Translations under genes and position numbers: made by a program | Notes under the pieces: generated by a model | Seen by the model: the letters and a program-made list of their open reading frames with translations, nothing else | What the model was told of the DNA's origin: nothing | Databases searched by the model: none | NCBI RefSeq assembly: GCF_001984155.1 | Contig: NZ_MTQO01000052.1 | Coordinates: 124,001-188,000, forward strand | Origin: Actinosynnema sp. ALI-1.44 | GTDB taxonomy: Bacteria > Actinomycetota > Actinomycetes > Mycobacteriales > Pseudonocardiaceae | Length of the DNA stretch: 64,000 nucleotides | Reading direction: 5' to 3' | In this document: positions 60,354 to 64,000 of the stretch, in pieces | Position numbering within the stretch: the first letter of the stretch is position 1 | Layout of the letters: the number at the start of each line of letters is the position of its first letter

Positions 60354-60412
60354 GACTGGTATTGACCAGTCGTGTCGACGTCCTTACAGTCTTCATGTCA
60401 AGACGTCTTGAC
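60354..60412. promoter_or_regulatory. GntR/HutC-type operators
   Basis: GACTGGTATTGACCAGTC (60354-60371) and GTCAAGACGTCTTGAC (60397-60412), both inverted repeats; the second overlaps TTGACC at 60408-60413. TACAAT at 60434-60439 lies 20 bases on, a long but possible -10 partner for the gene at 60478. A half site ACTGGTCA sits at 60288. Confidence 0.65.
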
Positions 60413-60477
60413 CACTGATCGATCTCGATCGCTTACAATTAGCCCTGAGCGCCCCGTATAGCCTAAGGAGTCCCTTC

Positions 60478-60792
60478 ATGCCCGGAATCACCGACCATGA
60501 GCAGTTGATTGCCGAAGTTGTCGCCGCCCAGGCTCCGCGCGTGTTCGCCACAGTCGTGACCACCGACGTCTCTGATGGCGTCACCACGGACGACTCGGAG
60601 GTCAACGTGCTCGGCTGGGGCATGCAGTTCACGGACAACTCCGCCTACATGGTGTCCGCCGACGGCCGGAACCAGTACTTCCTCGCCGAAGCCGAGAACG
60701 CGTTGATGTACATCCGGACAGGCCCGGACGCCGTCGCCGACCTCGTCTGGCTCGACGGCGAACAGGAAGAAGCCGGTCAGGACGCGATCTGA
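60478..60792 (+). CDS. Small WGMxF-family protein of unknown function (paralogue of 4629-4947)
   Basis: 104 residues from ATG 60478 with AAGGAGT upstream. Blocks [31 protein letters not shown] and [26 protein letters not shown] align in order with the protein at 4629. Acidic, no signal peptide or membrane segment. Both copies are divergent from a ligand-sensing regulator (GntR here, XRE/DUF5753 there). Function unknown. The better start here supports the real extent of the family. Confidence 0.82.
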   Translation: MPGITDHEQLIAEVVAAQAPRVFATVVTTDVSDGVTTDDSEVNVLGWGMQFTDNSAYMVSADGRNQYFLAEAENALMYIRTGPDAVADLVWLDGEQEEAGQDAI

Positions 60793-61625
60793 CTCGCGAC
60801 TTGCGCGGCGGCGTCGCGTGGTTCACGGCCGAGGAGTTCGGCAAGCAGCGGATGATGGCCCGCGAAGGACCCTCCGCGCGCGGCTTGGAACATGGCGAGC
60901 GTCAACTGGGCCACGAACTCCGGCACGCCGTCGGCGATCTGCTCGGTCACCCACTGCTCGTCGGCCACGACGACGCGTTCGATGGTGCGGCCGGTGAGTC
61001 CGGAGACGATCTTGGCGAAGTCGTCGAGGGTAACGGCAGGCGCCGCGAGCGTGACGGGCCCGTCGAACCTGCGGGTGCCGGTGAGGATGACGGCGGCGGC
61101 CTCGGCCAGGTCGGCGCGATCGGTCCACGGTATGGGGCCGTCCGCGGGCATGGCGATCACGCCGGTCCGCTGCCAAGGACCGAGTAGCTGTTCGAGGCTG
61201 CCGAAGAAGCCGTTGCGCAGCGCGGTCCAGGCGACTCCCGAGTCGGCGAGCATCGCTTCGGTGGCGGCGTGGATGGCCGCCGGAGGGTATGCACTGCCGA
61301 CAGCACCTTGCTGGCTGGTGTACAGAATCCGCCGGGCACCAGTCACCACCGCAGCCTCGACCGCCGTGCGGTGCTGACCGACCACGTCGGCCGCCATGTC
61401 GTTGGAAGACACCAAAAGCACCTGCTCGGCGTCGACCAAAGAGGCTCGCAGCGCGACGGGGTCGTCGTAGGAGCCCTGCCGTACACGCACGCCGCGTTCG
61501 GCGAAGTGCCGCGCCTTGGCGACGTCGCGCACGCTGACACCGATCCGGTCGGCCGGTATGCGCTGGAGGAGGTGTTCGACGGTGGCACCGTTGAGGGCAC
61601 CGGTGGCGCCCGTGACAACGATCAT
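60777..61625 (-). CDS. NAD(P)-binding NmrA/atypical-SDR protein
   Basis: 282 residues. [18 protein letters not shown] gives the dinucleotide loop (TGATG), then [35 protein letters not shown] and [23 protein letters not shown]. Matches the NmrA/quinone-oxidoreductase (QorB)-like atypical SDR group, which lacks the usual YxxxK. ATG 61625. Divergent from the TetR gene at 61744 with two operator copies between, so probably induced when its ligand is sensed. 16-base tail overlap with 60478. Confidence 0.9.
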   Translation of the reverse strand: MIVVTGATGALNGATVEHLLQRIPADRIGVSVRDVAKARHFAERGVRVRQGSYDDPVALRASLVDAEQVLLVSSNDMAADVVGQHRTAVEAAVVTGARRILYTSQQGAVGSAYPPAAIHAATEAMLADSGVAWTALRNGFFGSLEQLLGPWQRTGVIAMPADGPIPWTDRADLAEAAAVILTGTRRFDGPVTLAAPAVTLDDFAKIVSGLTGRTIERVVVADEQWVTEQIADGVPEFVAQLTLAMFQAARGGSFAGHHPLLAELLGREPRDAAAQVASQIAS

Positions 61626-61659
61626 GCTTGTGGCCTTCCCACGTACGGAGTCGCTTAAG

Positions 61660-61722
61660 TTGACTACCTGAGTCAGTTTGCTGTCCCTCGACGACGGTAA
61701 GTAAACTGACCAGGCGAGTCAA
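61660..61722. promoter_or_regulatory. Two inverted TetR operators between nmrA-like and tetR
   Basis: TTGACTACCTGAGTCAGTTT (61660-61679) and, on the opposite strand, TTGACTCGCCTGGTCAGTTT (61703-61722). The two agree at 16 of 20 positions. Set between the divergent starts 61625 and 61744. Confidence 0.7.
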
Positions 61723-61743
61723 ATTAGGAAGGCGAGGAAGCGC

Positions 61744-62319
61744 ATGCCGGACGCCCGGCCTCGGCTGCGCGCTGACGCCCAGCGCAACACCGAACAGATC
61801 CGCCGCGTCGCGATCGACGCGTTTCAGGGACGGGGCCTCACCGTGCCGCTGGAAGAGGTCGCCAAGGCGGCAGGCGTGAGCAAAGCGACGATCTTCAACC
61901 GCTTCGGCGGCCGGATCGGCCTCATCGAAGCTGTCATCGATGAGGTCGTCGCGAACGAGCTGTACGCCATCGTCGACCGGACCCGGGCTGTCGAGGACAT
62001 CAGCGAGCGGATCGCGTACTACATCACGGCGATCCGCGACCTCCAGTACCGCCAGCCCGCCGCCAACGACGTCATGCTGCAGGCATACCCCCACGCACCG
62101 CAGCTCATGGAGATCTGCCGGGCCGCGGGGGAGATCAACGACGAGCTCATCGCGGCGGGCCGCGTCTCCGGCGCGCTACGGCCGGAGTTCACGGCAGGCG
62201 ACCTCCACGCGTACATCCACGACAACGCGCTCGCCCTCAAGCACGGACCTCGCCCTGCCCGTGACGACTACGACCGCCGGACCAGGTTCTTCCTGGACGG
62301 GATCCGCGCCGGAAGGTGA
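61744..62319 (+). CDS. TetR-family regulator
   Basis: 191 residues. HTH at ~15-60 (TEQIRRVAIDAFQGRGLTVPLEEVAKAAGVSKATIFNRFGGRIGLIEAV region). Ligand domain with QPAANDVMLQAYPHAPQLMEICRAAGEINDELI. ATG 61744 with GGCGAGG upstream. Divergent from the NmrA-like gene. Confidence 0.92.
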   Translation: MPDARPRLRADAQRNTEQIRRVAIDAFQGRGLTVPLEEVAKAAGVSKATIFNRFGGRIGLIEAVIDEVVANELYAIVDRTRAVEDISERIAYYITAIRDLQYRQPAANDVMLQAYPHAPQLMEICRAAGEINDELIAAGRVSGALRPEFTAGDLHAYIHDNALALKHGPRPARDDYDRRTRFFLDGIRAGR

Positions 62320-62327
62320 CGGACTCG

Positions 62328-62705
62328 TCAGAAGTCGTCGGTGCCCGCGAGTTCCCGCTCGAAGTGGTCCGCGTTCGCGACGATCTGCTTCAGCACGGGT
62401 TCGAAGTCCTCACGCGCGCTCAGCTCCGTCACCGGGACGCTGTGCTTCAGCAGCGCGACGCCGTCGACCACCTCGACCTCGCCGACCTTCTCGGCACCGG
62501 CCAGCTCACGGAGCTTGCCCATGTCGATCTTGTCGGCCCAGCCGACGGGCGAGGACAGCTCCAGCGTTTCCGGCTCGGCGTGCACCGAGACCTGCTGGGT
62601 ACGACCGCCTTCGGTGTCCAGGCGGAATCGCAGCCAGTCGTCGTTCTCCTCCAGCACCTCGTACCGGATTCGCACGTAGTTGATCACTTCGGTCCAGCTG
62701 GTCAC
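62328..62705 (-). CDS. Hypothetical protein, YbjN/secretion-chaperone-like fold
   Basis: 125 residues from GTG 62705, with GGAGAGG eight bases upstream; the frame is open to 62726. WTEVINYVRIRYEVLEENDDWLRFRL and QQVSVHAEPETLELSSPVG suggest an alpha-beta-beta fold like YbjN / type III chaperones, common in actinobacteria with unknown role. Soluble, acidic. It lies between tetR and the P450 and may be unrelated to both. Confidence 0.7.
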   Translation of the reverse strand: MTSWTEVINYVRIRYEVLEENDDWLRFRLDTEGGRTQQVSVHAEPETLELSSPVGWADKIDMGKLRELAGAEKVGEVEVVDGVALLKHSVPVTELSAREDFEPVLKQIVANADHFERELAGTDDF

Positions 62706-62791
62706 CCGCGTCGCCTCTCCGATCACACCCGCTCGCGCGGCGAAAGCATCTCATGCCGGTCCGGGCGGCACTACCGGGGACTTCCCCGGTT

Positions 62792-64000
62792 TCACCGTCG
62801 GCCGACTTCGACCGGCAGCTCCTTGATCCCGTTGACGAAGTTCGACCGCACCCTCGGCACGTCACCAGTCAACCGCATCCCCGCTGCCCGCGGCACCAGT
62901 TCCTCGAACATGATCCGCATTTCGGTACGGGCGAGCAGGCCGCCGAGGCACACGTGCGGCCCGCCTTTGCCGAAGGTCACGTGGTCGTTGCGGGTCCTGG
63001 TGACGTCGAAGGTGTCCGGGTCGTCGAAGACCTCCTCGTCGCGGTTGGCCGAGCCGTACCACATGACGACCTTGTCGCCCGCCTTGATCTGTTTGCCGCC
63101 TAGTTCGACGTCGCGGACCGCCGTCCTCCGGAAGTGGTACACCGGCGTGCCCCAGCGCAGGAACTCCTCCACCGCGCCCGGGATGAGCGACGGGTCGTCA
63201 CTGAGTTTGGCCAGCTGGGCGGGGTGTTGCAGCAGCGCGAGCATCGCGTGGGTGATCGCGTGCCTGGTCGTCTCGTTGCCCGCCACCACCAGCAGGAGGA
63301 AGTAGTTGTCGAAATCCCTCGCCGACAACGGGACGCCGTCACGCGGTGTGTCGTTCACGAGTTTGGACACCAGGTCCGCGCCGGAGACACCCCGGCGTTG
63401 CCTGGCCAGTTCCCGCCCGTACGCGAACACCTCGAGGGACGCCGGGGAGCGGAACGGCAGGTCCCGGTAGCGATCGCTCTCCGCGCTCCCGAGCAGGACG
63501 TCCGCGTAGTCCGGGTCGGTGTTGCCGATGATCCGGTTGCCCCAGTCGATCAACTGCCGGGTGTCGCTTTCCGGCACGTCCAGCAACCGGGCGAGGACGT
63601 TGATCGGGAAGTCCGCGGCCACCTCGGCCACGAAGTCGAAGCGGCCCTTGGCGAACGCGGCGTCCAGCGTCCTCACCGTCAGTCCCCGCAGGAACTCCGC
63701 GTACTGGTTGATCACGGTCGGCCCGAACTGGCGCTGCAACAGGCCCCGCAGCGCCCGGTGCCGCAGGCCGTCCATCTCCAGCATCGACGCGCGGATGGCG
63801 ATCTGGTCGTCGTCGACCTCTTCGAGGTTGACGAACTTCGCCGAGGTGAACGTCTCGGTGTCCTTGCTGATCCGCACCACGTCCGCGTGCTTCGTGATCG
63901 CCCAGAAGCCGGAGCTCGGCTCGGGTTCCGGCTGCCAGTACACCGGGTCGTTGTGGCGCAACGTGTGGAACATCCGCCACGGCGTCACGCCGTCGGTGAA
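62792..64000 (-). CDS. Cytochrome P450 (CYP124/125/142-like), N-terminus off the right edge
   Basis: About 403 residues are seen and the frame stays open at the window edge (FTDGVTPWRMF lies at the margin), so ~20-40 residues are missing. I-helix VVAGNETTRH, ExxR in EEFLRW, heme loop FGKGGPHVCLGG with the Cys ligand. The end RVRSNFVNGIKELPVEV and YHFRRTAVRDVELGGKQIKAGDKVVMWYGSANRDE region resemble mycobacterial sterol and branched-lipid hydroxylases. Needs a ferredoxin partner; none is in view. Confidence 0.92.
   Translation of the reverse strand, partial: FTDGVTPWRMFHTLRHNDPVYWQPEPEPSSGFWAITKHADVVRISKDTETFTSAKFVNLEEVDDDQIAIRASMLEMDGLRHRALRGLLQRQFGPTVINQYAEFLRGLTVRTLDAAFAKGRFDFVAEVAADFPINVLARLLDVPESDTRQLIDWGNRIIGNTDPDYADVLLGSAESDRYRDLPFRSPASLEVFAYGRELARQRRGVSGADLVSKLVNDTPRDGVPLSARDFDNYFLLLVVAGNETTRHAITHAMLALLQHPAQLAKLSDDPSLIPGAVEEFLRWGTPVYHFRRTAVRDVELGGKQIKAGDKVVMWYGSANRDEEVFDDPDTFDVTRTRNDHVTFGKGGPHVCLGGLLARTEMRIMFEELVPRAAGMRLTGDVPRVRSNFVNGIKELPVEVGRR

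Noticed and set aside
1-64000. CRISPR arrays, tRNA/rRNA genes, insertion sequences, prophage
   Set aside because: No regularly spaced repeats, cloverleaf-like T-arm contexts, transposase or phage proteins were seen on reading both strands.

Overview
The window is high-GC (roughly 70 %) actinobacterial chromosome. DUF397 proteins beside XRE/DUF5753 or STAND regulators, an AfsR-type SARP, an EthR-like TetR, a SigB/SigF-type sigma factor and frequent GTG/TTG starts point to the Pseudonocardiaceae (Amycolatopsis / Kibdelosporangium / Lentzea / Saccharothrix group). That placement is inference from gene content. I saw no tRNA, rRNA, CRISPR array, transposase or phage gene.

Layout. 1-3.2 kb: partial exported DUF4331 protein (-), a STAS/ATPase regulator (+), then about 700 bases with no gene that fold into a dense array of hairpins whose loops nearly all carry runs of cytosines, ending in a 58-base palindrome. 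3.2-9.2 kb: a 38-residue peptide gene, a nitroreductase, a MarR regulator, a small WGMxF-family protein divergent from an XRE/DUF5753-DUF397 pair, rifampin phosphotransferase behind a rifamycin-associated element, and an orphan Lys-rich protein. 9.4-10.6 kb: an MFS exporter whose operator is nearly identical to the one in front of the MarR gene.

10.5-19.3 kb (-) is one long, tightly overlapped operon for the non-phosphorylative breakdown of L-fucose or a related sugar: hydrolase, dehydratase, 2-keto-3-deoxy-sugar-acid dehydrogenase, ABC importer (binding protein, double ATPase, permease), mutarotase, sugar dehydrogenase and lactonase. A second copy of the 58-base palindrome lies at its promoter. 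19.4-25 kb: a beta-lactamase-fold esterase, a DUF218 protein, the laccase-domain protein PgeF, and an HTH/NB-ARC/TPR regulator divergent from a DUF397 gene. 25-31.5 kb: a two-gene membrane module, an EthR-like regulator divergent from an anti-sigma/sigma pair, Ku, and KAS III flanked by two TetR genes.

31.5-41.6 kb (-): 3-hydroxyacyl-CoA dehydrogenase with fused isobutyryl-CoA mutase IcmF, a PAP2-like membrane protein, a SWIM-domain protein and an SNF2 helicase, then an unusual XRE-DosR-type response-regulator fusion with a small membrane protein upstream. 42-49 kb: an AfsR-like SARP, a LacI regulator and a MacB/FtsX-type ABC exporter. 49-52.7 kb: a secreted alpha-carbonic anhydrase, a SulP transporter and a beta-carbonic anhydrase, which reads as a bicarbonate-handling group. 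52.9-64 kb: a series of local regulator/target pairs with visible palindromic operators (MarR/F420 oxidoreductase, TetR/epoxide-hydrolase-like, TetR/NmrA-like, GntR/second WGMxF protein), a secreted GH31 glycosidase, a FetB-like permease, and a CYP124/125/142-like P450 cut by the right edge.

The most unusual signal is the C-loop hairpin array at 2.4-3.1 kb, which resembles an enlarged relative of the actinobacterial 6C RNA. Next are the two-locus WGMxF protein family and the XRE-DosR fusion.
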